A DNA stretch of 64,000 bases from Teretinema sp942493045 (GTDB taxonomy: Bacteria > Spirochaetota > Spirochaetia > Treponematales > Treponemataceae), in NCBI GenBank assembly GCA_942493045.1, contig OW818665.1:2790001-2854000 (forward strand), read 5' to 3'. Position numbers and translations under genes: made by a program. Each line of letters begins with the position of its first letter. The first letter of the stretch is position 1. Shown piece by piece: positions 1 through 8,109 of the stretch. The notes beneath the pieces were generated by a model that was not told where the DNA came from, ran no database searches, and saw only the letters and a list, made by a program, of their open reading frames with translations.

Positions 1-564
1 GCTTTGGAAGAAGCGATTTTATATACCGGCTTGCCCCTGTCTACCTCTTTGATTGATGTATACATCCAGGATGCCCTCTTTCGCCGTGAAACTGCCACGA
101 CTTCGCTGTTCCAGAGGATGATTCCGCCATTGAACGGGAATCCGCTGCTGTTCGTTCCGGTTATTAAAAAATACGTAAACCGGCGGTTTACGCTTCTGGG
201 CGCCTCATATAACCGTTTTGCCGACTACGACGCCGGTCTGCTGCGTACTCGCTTTGTAACCTTGCACAGCGCCCTGATGTACTTTGTTTTCCTGCTGGAA
301 CGCAGCGGCGTCCAACCCCAGGATTTACCGGAGCAGGGTTTTGTCATTCTCGGCCAGCTGATGAGCCACACGGTTAACGCGCTCGATCATTTTATCGGTA
401 CCCCGGAGCTGTCCGCCGACGAAAGCACTTCGCTGTTCGCCTCCGTGGAAGGCATGGAGGACAGCTATTTCGAGATCAAGACCATCATACAGGAAGTACT
501 GCCGGAGATAACCAAGCCGCGGTTTTCTGTTCCGAAAACAGGAGAAAAGAAAACCGATGAGTGA
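1..564 (+). CDS. Unknown protein, C-terminal part (cut by window edge)
   Basis: The frame is open from the first base, so the gene probably begins upstream; a TTG at 4 is the first possible start inside the window. The visible 187 codons encode a mixed helical protein with hydrophobic helices (for example around LHSALMYFVFLLERSG) and a charged C-terminus. I do not recognise the family. Its stop (562-564) overlaps the start of the PTS IIA gene at 557 by 8 nt, so the two are almost certainly one operon and translationally coupled. No signal peptide or clear membrane segment is visible in the part present. Real gene: fairly sure. Function: unknown. Confidence 0.75.
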   Translation, partial: ALEEAILYTGLPLSTSLIDVYIQDALFRRETATTSLFQRMIPPLNGNPLLFVPVIKKYVNRRFTLLGASYNRFADYDAGLLRTRFVTLHSALMYFVFLLERSGVQPQDLPEQGFVILGQLMSHTVNALDHFIGTPELSADESTSLFASVEGMEDSYFEIKTIIQEVLPEITKPRFSVPKTGEKKTDE

Positions 565-1021
565 TGCCGACGCCATTGTAAACATGATCAACGCCGGCGG
601 AGTGTATTACAACATCTGCGGTGATACTCCCGAAAAAGTGTTTGCCGACGCCATCACCCAATTGGAGTTGCCTGAAGTTGTGGATCCTCAACTGCTCTAC
701 GCCCAGCTCTGCGAGCGCGAAGGGTTGATGACCACTTCGATCGGGAACGGCATTGCCCTGCCGCATCCCCGGACGACCATGGTAACAAATCCGCTCGATC
801 AGCGTATTTTTGTGTGCTTTCTGGACCGGCCGGTCAATTTTGACGCTATGGACGGCCAACCGGTGTCCGTTTTGTTTCTGATTCTCTCCGTGGATTCCAA
901 AACCCATCTTTCCATATTATCCAGACTGTCCTATCTTTTTCAGATTGAGAGTTTTCTCTCTTTTTTACACAGAAAACCGAATACCGCCGAGCTGGTGAAC
1001 GAAATCCGACGCAATCTCTAG
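557..1021 (+). CDS. PTS EIIA type-2 (PtsN-like) domain protein
   Basis: This 154-residue protein is a single EIIA-2 (fructose/mannitol/PtsN) domain. The phosphorylatable histidine sits in GNGIALPHPR (His70), the standard context for the family. In complete systems EIIA accepts phosphate from HPr. No EIIB or EIIC transporter domain is fused or adjacent, so a regulatory PtsN-type role is more likely than sugar uptake. It overlaps the upstream gene by 8 nt. A second stand-alone EIIA lies at 30664, so this genome carries at least two regulatory EIIA copies. The ATG at 557 fits the family length (about 150 residues). Confidence 0.88.
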   Translation: MSDADAIVNMINAGGVYYNICGDTPEKVFADAITQLELPEVVDPQLLYAQLCEREGLMTTSIGNGIALPHPRTTMVTNPLDQRIFVCFLDRPVNFDAMDGQPVSVLFLILSVDSKTHLSILSRLSYLFQIESFLSFLHRKPNTAELVNEIRRNL

Positions 1022-1034
1022 CATCGCCGGAATA

Positions 1035-1063
1035 TTGCATTCGGCCCTCCTTCTCGGTATAGT
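1035..1063 (+). promoter_or_regulatory. Sigma70-type promoter of transketolase
   Basis: TTGCAT (1035-1040), 17-bp spacer, TATAGT (1058-1063). Expected start about 1070, giving a leader of about 30 nt that contains the Shine-Dalgarno AAGGAG (1086-1091) before ATG 1100. Confidence 0.65.
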
Positions 1064-1099
1064 ATGCCCTGGCACTCTGCCTGTTAAGGAGTCGTTTGA

Positions 1100-3088
1100 A
1101 TGAATACCTCATTGGATGCAGTCGCGCTCTCGGTGCGCAGTCTTTCCATGGACGCGATCCAGAAAGCTAATTCCGGCCATCCCGGTCTGCCCCTCGGCGC
1201 CGCTGAACTGGCCGCGGTACTGTACGGCGAAATACTGCGTCATAACCCCGCCGATCCTTCATGGGCGGATCGTGACCGCTTCGTATTATCAGCCGGTCAC
1301 GGCTCGATGTTTTTATATTCAATCCTGCATCTCAGCGGCTATGATCTTTCTCTTGAAGACATCAAAAGCTTCAGGCAGGTTGGTTCCCGCTGTCCAGGCC
1401 ACCCGGAATACGGCTGCACGCCCGGCGTGGAAACAACTACCGGTCCGCTGGGACAGGGCGTGGCCAATGCTGTCGGCTTCGCGATTGCCGAAACCATGCT
1501 GGCGGCGCGTTTCAATTCGCCCGATTTTACCATAGTGGATCATTATACTTACGCTCTGGTCGGCGAAGGCTGTCTTATGGAAGGTATTTCATCAGAAGCC
1601 TGCAGTCTGGCCGGACACCTCCAACTCGGCAAGTTAATCGTTTTTTATGATGAAAACAAAATTTCGATCGACGGTTCAACCGACCTGACCTTTACCGAGG
1701 ACGTCGCCGCGCGCTATGCCGCTTATGGCTGGCAGGTGCTGCGGGGGGACATGTATGACTGCGCCGGTATAGCCTCTTTGGTGGCGTCCGCTAAGGCCGA
1801 CAATCGCCCGACGCTGATTATGCTGCGCTCGGTTATCGGTAAGGGCGCTCCCGCGGTGGAGGGCAGCTGCAAGGCCCATGGCGCCCCCCTCGGCAAGGAA
1901 GGTATTGCTTCCGCCAAGGCGGCTCTGCGCCTGGATCCCGCTGTCGATTTTTATGTACACCCCGAAGCCTATGCCTTCTTTAAAAAACGCGCCGGTGAGT
2001 TGCAGGCTTTACAGAATGACTGGCAGGCTCGCTTCGCCAAATGGTCAGCTGTCCATCCTGAATTACGGGCGCAGTGGGACGCTGTGATGCACGCTGGCGG
2101 TATTGATCCCGCCGCGCTCGCTTCCGCCGTTCTGCCGCAATTTACGACCGGCGAAAGCATCGCTACCCGCAGCGCTTCTCAGTCCGTGCTGAACGCCCTT
2201 ACCGCTGTATGCCCGGCCCTGGTAGGCGGCTCGGCCGACCTGCAGGGGCCAAACGCGGTTTCGCTGAAGGGCATGACCGCCTATGGACCGGATAACCGGG
2301 CCGGCGGTTATATTCACTACGGTATCCGTGAATTCGCCATGGCCGCGATCAGTAACGGTTTGCAGCTGCACGGCGGATTCCGCAGTTTCTGCGCGACCTT
2401 CCTGGTTTTTTCGGACTATCTGCGACCGGCGTTGCGCTTGTCAGCCCTGATGCGCATTCCGGCAGTCTATATTCTGACTCATGACTCGATTTTTGTCGGT
2501 GAAGACGGGCCGACACATCAGCCCGTGGAAACGTTAGCCGCTCTGCGTCTGATTCCGAATGTCCGGGTGCTGCGCCCGGCGGATGCCGAAGAAACCGCCT
2601 CCGCCTGGAAGATGGCCCTGCTCCATACGACCGGACCGACCTGTCTGGCGCTCAGCCGTCAGAATCTGCCGGTCTTTACCAAGGATGATCCGGACTGGAA
2701 GCATACCATTGAATGCGGAGCCTACATTGTGCGCAAGGGAGCTGATGTTCCGGACATTACTGTGCTGGCCACCGGGTCGGAGGTCGCGCTGGCTTTGGAA
2801 GCGGCGGAAGCGGTCAGCGGCCGGTCGATCCGGGTGGTTTCTGTTCCTTCACGCGAGCTGTTTGAAGGGCAGCCCGTTCAGATACGCGAGGCGATCATCG
2901 GCGGGGCGAAGGGCACAGTGCGGATTGTTACCGCGGAAGCCGGCAGCGCGGCCGGCTGGGAAAGCTGGACGGTGTCCCGTTCGGATAATTTTTCGATCAA
3001 CCGTTTCGGCGAGTCGGGTCCCGGTCCGGCCGTAGCCAGCCACTTAGGTTTTACGGCCGCGGCCCTTGCGGACCTGCTGCGCGCCTGA
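1100..3088 (+). CDS. tkt: Transketolase
   Basis: Cytosolic thiamine-diphosphate enzyme that moves two-carbon ketol units in the non-oxidative pentose phosphate pathway. At 662 residues it is full length. The N-terminal TPP domain has NSGHPGLPLG and a metal/diphosphate motif that reads GEGCLMEG followed by an Asn about 28 residues on. The pyrimidine domain has HYGIREFAMAA with the catalytic Glu, then GEDGPTHQPVE. The C-terminal transketolase domain is complete. AAGGAG lies 8 nt before the ATG and a promoter sits at 1035. It ends 18 bp before the stop of a convergent gene. Nothing in the sequence suggests a DXS or phosphoketolase instead. Confidence 0.96.
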   Translation: MNTSLDAVALSVRSLSMDAIQKANSGHPGLPLGAAELAAVLYGEILRHNPADPSWADRDRFVLSAGHGSMFLYSILHLSGYDLSLEDIKSFRQVGSRCPGHPEYGCTPGVETTTGPLGQGVANAVGFAIAETMLAARFNSPDFTIVDHYTYALVGEGCLMEGISSEACSLAGHLQLGKLIVFYDENKISIDGSTDLTFTEDVAARYAAYGWQVLRGDMYDCAGIASLVASAKADNRPTLIMLRSVIGKGAPAVEGSCKAHGAPLGKEGIASAKAALRLDPAVDFYVHPEAYAFFKKRAGELQALQNDWQARFAKWSAVHPELRAQWDAVMHAGGIDPAALASAVLPQFTTGESIATRSASQSVLNALTAVCPALVGGSADLQGPNAVSLKGMTAYGPDNRAGGYIHYGIREFAMAAISNGLQLHGGFRSFCATFLVFSDYLRPALRLSALMRIPAVYILTHDSIFVGEDGPTHQPVETLAALRLIPNVRVLRPADAEETASAWKMALLHTTGPTCLALSRQNLPVFTKDDPDWKHTIECGAYIVRKGADVPDITVLATGSEVALALEAAEAVSGRSIRVVSVPSRELFEGQPVQIREAIIGGAKGTVRIVTAEAGSAAGWESWTVSRSDNFSINRFGESGPGPAVASHLGFTAAALADLLRA

Positions 3089-3105
3089 CCGGCGCGTCAC
3101 GGGGT

Positions 3106-3285
3106 TTATAGATTTTCGGCCCGGATACGCAATTCGTTCAGGGCATTTAAGACTTCGCGTTTGGCGAGGTCTTTTTTTTCGGAATAACTGTCTTCCGGAA
3201 ATTCGAGCAGGTTGTAGAGGCTATGGCGGATATCGTCGAGCCGGTCATTCAGCTCGCTCATCAGGTGCGAGCGGTTAGCGGCCAT
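3106..3285 (-). CDS. Small charged helical protein, unknown
   Basis: A 59-residue ORF from ATG 3285, rich in Asp, Glu, Arg and Leu, that looks like one or two amphipathic helices. Its start overlaps the end of lgt by 11 nt on the same strand, which suggests coupled translation as the last gene of the lgt unit. A longer frame reaches 3321 but would lie inside lgt, and the internal ATG fits operon spacing better. I recognise no family. The main support is the operon fit and the hydrophilic heptad-like pattern. Confidence 0.5.
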   Translation of the reverse strand: MAANRSHLMSELNDRLDDIRHSLYNLLEFPEDSYSEKKDLAKREVLNALNELRIRAENL

Positions 3286-4264
3286 GGAGCGTTTTCCGCT
3301 TTTCCAGTCGGGAAAGGACAATCAGGGCGATAATACCGCCGGCTATCATCAGGGCGCACAGAATCTGGCCGGTGGAGATGTTCAGCAGCGATTCGTTGAG
3401 ATAGGTCGGAGCGGTATCTCCCGAGGCCGTAATGCGGTAGCCGATATCGCTGTCCGGTTCCCGGAAGTACTCGATCACAAAGCGTACCAATCCATAACCG
3501 ATGCTGTACAGGGCGGTCAGATAGCCATTGAAGGGACGCTTTTTACGGAATACAAACCAGAGCAGGGCCCACAGCACCAGACCTTCAAAAACAGCTTCAT
3601 AGAGTTGGCTGGGATGTCGGGGCAGGTTGACCAGCTGCGCTCCAGCGGGAAGTTTCATGCCGATTTTTTCGACGGTCAGGCGTACCCATTCCAGCGAAAG
3701 CGGGAAGCGCTGGGCGTCGGGAAATACCATGCCCAGCGGTGAGGTGGTTACCCGGCCGAAGAGTTCGCCGTTCATAAAATTACCCAGACGGCCGAAGGTG
3801 TAGCCGAGCGGAATGGAAGCTGCCATGGTATCGCACCAGGCCAGAAAGGGCCGCTTATAGCGCATTGACCAGAACAGCATTCCCAGGAAGCCTCCGACAA
3901 AGCCACCGTGGTAACTCATGCCCTGTAAACCGACCCAGGCGCCGCTTTCGCTGAAGGGCCACAGGATCAGCCAGGGTTTTTGCCAGTATATTCCGCTGGG
4001 ATCATAAATCAGCGCCGAGAAAATCCGGGCGCCGATCAGCAGGCCGGCGATACCCCAGCTGAAAAAACTGAAAATATCGTCTTCGGTGACTTTTCTGGAC
4101 AGATTTTCAGCCTTTTCCAACTCGCCGAGATTAACCTGTCGCCGGAAAAGCACAAAGGCTATTGAAAAAGCCACGATATACATTAAGCCGTACCAGCGTA
4201 ACAGCGGAAAACCGGGGATTATTTCCGGGTGAATCCAGGAGGGGTATGATAATTGCAAGAACAT
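3275..4264 (-). CDS. lgt: Prolipoprotein diacylglyceryl transferase
   Basis: Inner-membrane enzyme that transfers diacylglycerol from phosphatidylglycerol to the lipobox cysteine of prolipoproteins, the first step of lipoprotein maturation. The 329-residue protein is polytopic and carries the Lgt signature GRLGNFMNGELFGR, including the essential Arg and Asn, plus the conserved His in GMSYHGGFVGG. The C-terminal half has the usual HPSQLYEA motif. AAGGAG sits 6 nt before ATG 4264. It follows fapA by 17 nt, so it is probably the distal part of the same minus-strand operon. Spirochaetes are lipoprotein-rich, so the gene is expected. Confidence 0.96.
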   Translation of the reverse strand: MFLQLSYPSWIHPEIIPGFPLLRWYGLMYIVAFSIAFVLFRRQVNLGELEKAENLSRKVTEDDIFSFFSWGIAGLLIGARIFSALIYDPSGIYWQKPWLILWPFSESGAWVGLQGMSYHGGFVGGFLGMLFWSMRYKRPFLAWCDTMAASIPLGYTFGRLGNFMNGELFGRVTTSPLGMVFPDAQRFPLSLEWVRLTVEKIGMKLPAGAQLVNLPRHPSQLYEAVFEGLVLWALLWFVFRKKRPFNGYLTALYSIGYGLVRFVIEYFREPDSDIGYRITASGDTAPTYLNESLLNISTGQILCALMIAGGIIALIVLSRLEKRKTLHGR

Positions 4265-4281
4265 TGTAACTCCTTGGTAGT

Positions 4282-6459
4282 TCAGCCTTCTATCTGTGAA
4301 CAGATTATCTGTCCGGTGATCTGGTCGAACCGGAATATCACATGGGACATTTTCTGTTTAACTTCATAATAGCGGCCATGACTCTCTAAAATAACTCCGG
4401 GATACACCGTGTGTTCTACCCGGATATGGGACATGATGTGGGCTTCAAAGCGTTCCTTGAGGGTAAAAACCCGCAGGGCCAGTTTGTCATTCTGTTTCAG
4501 CAGTTCCAGCTTGCGTTTACGCATTTCATGAATCCGCGGATCGTTCTTGTCGGTTTTGGCCATCAGCGCGTCCAGAGCCTCAGCCTGTTGGCGGTTCTTA
4601 TCGCGCTCTTTTTCGCAGACCTCTATCTGGTCGCGGATCAGATAGTTTTGACCGAAGGAAATACTGGTACGCAGTTTTTTTTCCGCGCCAAGTTCCAGCA
4701 CTTCGACGCCCTGAGAGGCATGGATCATCCCTCCCAGCAGAACGCCGGGCGAGCCCTGCATCACGAGCTTGCCGTTGGTTTTTACCGTGCACTGGAAGCA
4801 ATAGTTATCGACAAAAATATCACCACCGGCCAGCAGCCGGGCGTTTTCCGCGAAATTGAGAAATATTTTCTGTTTTGCCCAGACCGTGCCTCTCGCGGCG
4901 CCGCGAATGCCGCCTTCTACATAGACGGATTCGTCGGCTGAGAGCAGTGCCGCTTCGGCTTCGCCGGTAACCTTAAGGGTCATCCGGGAGACGGCCTTGT
5001 GGTCCTTGCGTACAATACCGGTAATATTTAAATTACCCGGAAAGTGAATGTCGCCGGTTTTATCGTCAATATCGTGCTTGATTTCTTTGGTTCCGGAAAC
5101 TGTCAGGTTGTTGCCGTTACGTACCAGTTCGCCGGACACCAGGGCCGTCAGCAGCGTGATTTCGCCGGGACCCTTGGAAATCTCGATAGTGTTGTCGGTA
5201 GCCAGTTCGCCTTTGCTCTGATTGTTGGCTGGCAGTACGGCGTTGCCCAGAACGTCCTGGCCGTTTTCGCCGTTGGCTAAAATGGACCATGAGCAAATCT
5301 GCTGACCGGCGAAGACAATAGCGCTGGGCGGGGTGCCGCGCGGTTTTACATCCCACTTGATCCGGCAGCCTCCCGGGGGAACCGGTTGAATGCCTTCAGC
5401 CGCCAAAATCTCAACACGGCTGCGGGTGGTACGGGCGTCCCGGATTGCTCCTTCGATGACCGCTTTGTCAGTGAGGAGTTTTACACCGGCGGCGGTGAGG
5501 GCGGTATTGATAGTTTCCATTGATAGCGGCTCGCCTGAGCCCAGCTCACTCTCGAGCTCGAGTACGGCCTCGAACTGATCTTTGCTGATCCGTACCTGCG
5601 CCGAACCGTCGCGGTACGGTATTACCTTGGCCTTGATACCGCTGCCTTCTTCGACGGCGAAAAGGATACCGTCGGTCTCGGCCGTTACACCTGCCGGGGA
5701 CAGACTTAAATTCCCGAGCAGTTTGATGTAGGGGTCATTGCCGGGTAAACCGGGAATCTCGGCCCCATAGACATCCAGGCCGCTTTCGCCGCGTTCCACG
5801 GTGGAAAGCGCATACACCTGCTCGCCTTTGATTACCCGGGCCATATGCGCAATCGAACAGTCCTTGAATTCTTTCTGCAGTATTGCCCATTCCGCGGGGT
5901 TTCGTTTTTGGAGGGTGGCGCAGAAGAACTGATGCTCCTTGGTTTCAAACCATTCGGCCTCGGCTTTCAGGGTCCGGTCTTTTCCGCGTAGCGGCGGTTT
6001 GCCTTCGGCGATTATAAACCCGGACAGCTCCATATTGGCCGCGGTCCGGAAGTCAAGGATACGCTTTTTTACGGCCTCGATATCCAGTTTTGCCAAGCGG
6101 CTTTTATTGATTAACGCGGATATCAGTTTAAGGTCGATAGTGGTCGGGTCTGCGGCGCTCTTGCGGATGTACAGCTGGGCGGAGGTTTTGTCCGGTGAAA
6201 TGATGATGCGGGTATCAAAGGTCGGTTCAATTGTTATGGGAAAAGAATAGGCTTTTTCATCAAGCTCCGGACCGGCATTGATCTTCTTTTCCATGGTTTC
6301 ACGGGGAATCAGGCTGAATAAATTTATGCCCTTTGCCGTACAGGCCGCGATAACCTCGTCTGCGGATGGATAAGACTCCTGCAGATCGGCCTCGGTGACC
6401 TCAAGGTACCAGCGTCCGTTTTTATCATTAAGCGCAACGTCCCAGGTGTTCTTGCCCAT
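4282..6459 (-). CDS. fapA: FapA (DUF342)-type protein
   Basis: This 725-residue protein has the FapA/DUF342 layout: an N-terminal alpha/beta part, a long central beta-helix-like region rich in Gly and Val repeats (about residues 250-570), and a C-terminal coiled coil (about 600-660, QKRKLELLKQNDKL-type). In Vibrio a FapA protein influences flagellar assembly and polar protein placement. The neighbour upstream is a FlhG-like ATPase, which fits a role in flagellar or cell-pole organisation. The start is ATG 6459, with TAAGGAG overlapping the stop of the upstream gene. No signal peptide is seen, so it is probably cytoplasmic. Confidence 0.8.
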   Translation of the reverse strand: MGKNTWDVALNDKNGRWYLEVTEADLQESYPSADEVIAACTAKGINLFSLIPRETMEKKINAGPELDEKAYSFPITIEPTFDTRIIISPDKTSAQLYIRKSAADPTTIDLKLISALINKSRLAKLDIEAVKKRILDFRTAANMELSGFIIAEGKPPLRGKDRTLKAEAEWFETKEHQFFCATLQKRNPAEWAILQKEFKDCSIAHMARVIKGEQVYALSTVERGESGLDVYGAEIPGLPGNDPYIKLLGNLSLSPAGVTAETDGILFAVEEGSGIKAKVIPYRDGSAQVRISKDQFEAVLELESELGSGEPLSMETINTALTAAGVKLLTDKAVIEGAIRDARTTRSRVEILAAEGIQPVPPGGCRIKWDVKPRGTPPSAIVFAGQQICSWSILANGENGQDVLGNAVLPANNQSKGELATDNTIEISKGPGEITLLTALVSGELVRNGNNLTVSGTKEIKHDIDDKTGDIHFPGNLNITGIVRKDHKAVSRMTLKVTGEAEAALLSADESVYVEGGIRGAARGTVWAKQKIFLNFAENARLLAGGDIFVDNYCFQCTVKTNGKLVMQGSPGVLLGGMIHASQGVEVLELGAEKKLRTSISFGQNYLIRDQIEVCEKERDKNRQQAEALDALMAKTDKNDPRIHEMRKRKLELLKQNDKLALRVFTLKERFEAHIMSHIRVEHTVYPGVILESHGRYYEVKQKMSHVIFRFDQITGQIICSQIEG

Positions 6460-6476
6460 TGGTGTATGCCGACTCC

Positions 6477-7613
6477 TTAAATTTTGAATCCTTGCTGAAT
6501 TGCCCTGGTCACTTTTTGTTTAAGCAGCAAATTTTCCCTGCGGAGTGTCGAGATTTCGTATTGTTGAGACTTAATGGTTTCAGCGAGATCCCCCATCGAG
6601 AGGGCTCCGCTGCCTACCAATTCCTCTACATAGGACATACGTGAATCAAAATCTATGGTAGCTTCCATCTCCGCGGATAAAAAGCTTTCGTCCGAGAGAT
6701 CCAGAAAATTATCATCTGTGTCGGTCTCGCCCTGAATAATCTTGTCGGCGATACGGTATACGGCCTGGGACAGCATCGATTGCGGTTTATATACCAGCAC
6801 CGGCAGCCTGGAAGCCAAAGCGGTGTCCTGAATAATATCCCGGTAAATGACCCCCAGGTGTTCAAGATCCACATTAAGGTATTCCTTGCAGGAGCGCCGG
6901 ATTTTAAGCACCTTGTCGGCGTCTTTGGGATCGTCGATCATGTTCATGACCAGCCGCGGGTGAAAACGCGAGATTTTTTCGGTAAAGACAGCCGCGCTCT
7001 GCGGGTCGATTTTTGAAACAGCTTCCATTATTCCCGGAATGTACATTCGTTGCAGGGAATTAACGTCGCTTTTCAATTTTTCCAGATAGTTCCAGGCTGG
7101 GGACCCGCGCTTAAAACAGGTATACATCAGCCGGAATACCGTGTTTTTCAGGAAAAGATAGGCATTAAGGGTAGCGGTAACGGTTGGCGCGGTGACGACA
7201 ATGCCATGCGGCGACATCAAAAAAAAGTCCAGTATGCTCTGATGGGTACCGGCGCCCAGATCCAGGATCAGGTAGTCGGCGTCAGCTCTCAACAGCCCCT
7301 TGGTAAGCTGGGCTTTCTGACTGGCTTTCAGGGTAGTCAGTCCGGGGATTTCGGAGTCGCCCGCTATAAAAGAAACGTTCTCATATTGTGTTTCGGCGAT
7401 TATCGACTCAAAGTTTCCAGTTCCCGAGAGGAAGGCCCCCAGGGCTGAACCGCGTACCTGATGCCCGAGAACCAGATGCAGATTGGAAGCGCCGAGATCC
7501 AGATCGGCAAGCAAGACACGTTTTCCGGCCTGACCGAGGGCGATGGCCAGATTGGCGGAGAGCAGGCTTTTTCCGACACCGCCTTTGCCGCTGGCGACAG
7601 GAATTATGTGCAT
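6477..7613 (-). CDS. MinD/ParA-superfamily ATPase (FlhG-like)
   Basis: A 378-residue ATPase with the deviant Walker A motif ASGKGGVGKS at residues 8-17 and a Walker B-type strand YLILDLGAG. The SIMIBI core covers about 1-260. The C-terminus adds a 50-residue coiled coil (about 325-370), which most MinD or FlhG proteins lack. Together with the adjacent fapA, this suggests a positioning ATPase for flagella or for another polar complex. It overlaps the upstream membrane-protein gene by 10 nt and has an AGAGG ribosome site 9 nt before the ATG. I cannot separate FlhG from a general MinD-like function by sequence alone. Confidence 0.85.
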   Translation of the reverse strand: MHIIPVASGKGGVGKSLLSANLAIALGQAGKRVLLADLDLGASNLHLVLGHQVRGSALGAFLSGTGNFESIIAETQYENVSFIAGDSEIPGLTTLKASQKAQLTKGLLRADADYLILDLGAGTHQSILDFFLMSPHGIVVTAPTVTATLNAYLFLKNTVFRLMYTCFKRGSPAWNYLEKLKSDVNSLQRMYIPGIMEAVSKIDPQSAAVFTEKISRFHPRLVMNMIDDPKDADKVLKIRRSCKEYLNVDLEHLGVIYRDIIQDTALASRLPVLVYKPQSMLSQAVYRIADKIIQGETDTDDNFLDLSDESFLSAEMEATIDFDSRMSYVEELVGSGALSMGDLAETIKSQQYEISTLRRENLLLKQKVTRAIQQGFKI

Positions 7614-8002
7614 AGCTTTTTACCTCTTATAGCGGTCCAGATGCCGGGAATCAGGTCGGCGCAGGAAAGCAGAAGGCCTGTGCCAATCCCCCCCAGCACG
7701 AAATAACCGGCGCCGGAATCGATTCTGGAGGCGTAAGGCCACAGCGTAACGGTAAAAACGACCGTGGCGATAATTCCGAAAGCCTTAATCAGGGCGATCA
7801 CCGGAAGCGCCAGTTTGAATCGCTCTTCGTCGAGAGCGAGGGCCAGAAAGAATACCGGAACCAGGGCTAACAGCGGTACTGCCAGATACCATGCTAAAAC
7901 GCGGCCGACGGGATCAAGCAGGGCGCTGTCTCTCAGAATAATGGCCAAGCGGAGCAGTTCATAGCCGATGAACGCCACATAGATTCCGGATTTATTTTTC
8001 AT
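7604..8002 (-). CDS. Small polytopic membrane protein, unknown
   Basis: A 132-residue hydrophobic protein with about four transmembrane helices separated by short charged loops (for example LDEERFK and GKKLCT at the end). No family is recognised. It is the first gene of the minus-strand unit that continues into the MinD-like ATPase, and it overlaps that gene by 10 nt, so it may be a membrane partner of that system. This is inference from position only. The start is ATG 8002, 11 nt from a good -10 box, so the leader would be only a few nucleotides. Confidence 0.7.
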   Translation of the reverse strand: MKNKSGIYVAFIGYELLRLAIILRDSALLDPVGRVLAWYLAVPLLALVPVFFLALALDEERFKLALPVIALIKAFGIIATVVFTVTLWPYASRIDSGAGYFVLGGIGTGLLLSCADLIPGIWTAIRGKKLCT

Positions 8003-8013
8003 TGTTATATGGA

Positions 8014-8042
8014 AGTGTACGCAACATGGCGCGTGCGGTCAA
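8014..8042 (-). promoter_or_regulatory. Promoter of the 8002-3106 minus operon
   Basis: On the minus strand, TTGACC (8042-8037), 17-bp spacer, TACACT (8019-8014), then 11 nt to ATG 8002. The expected start lies about 4 nt before the ATG, so the mRNA would be nearly leaderless. Confidence 0.6.
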
Positions 8043-8073
8043 GGGGCATCTTTTCCTCTAATCAGGGCTAACC

Positions 8074-8103
8074 TTGACAAAGACCGGCCCTTGCGCTGAC
8101 AAT
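8074..8103 (+). promoter_or_regulatory. Leaderless-type promoter of the C-terminal protease gene
   Basis: TTGACA (8074-8079), 18-bp spacer, GACAAT (8098-8103), then exactly 6 nt to ATG 8110. No Shine-Dalgarno is present. Transcription is predicted to start at the ATG. Confidence 0.6.
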
Positions 8104-8109
8104 GTAGTC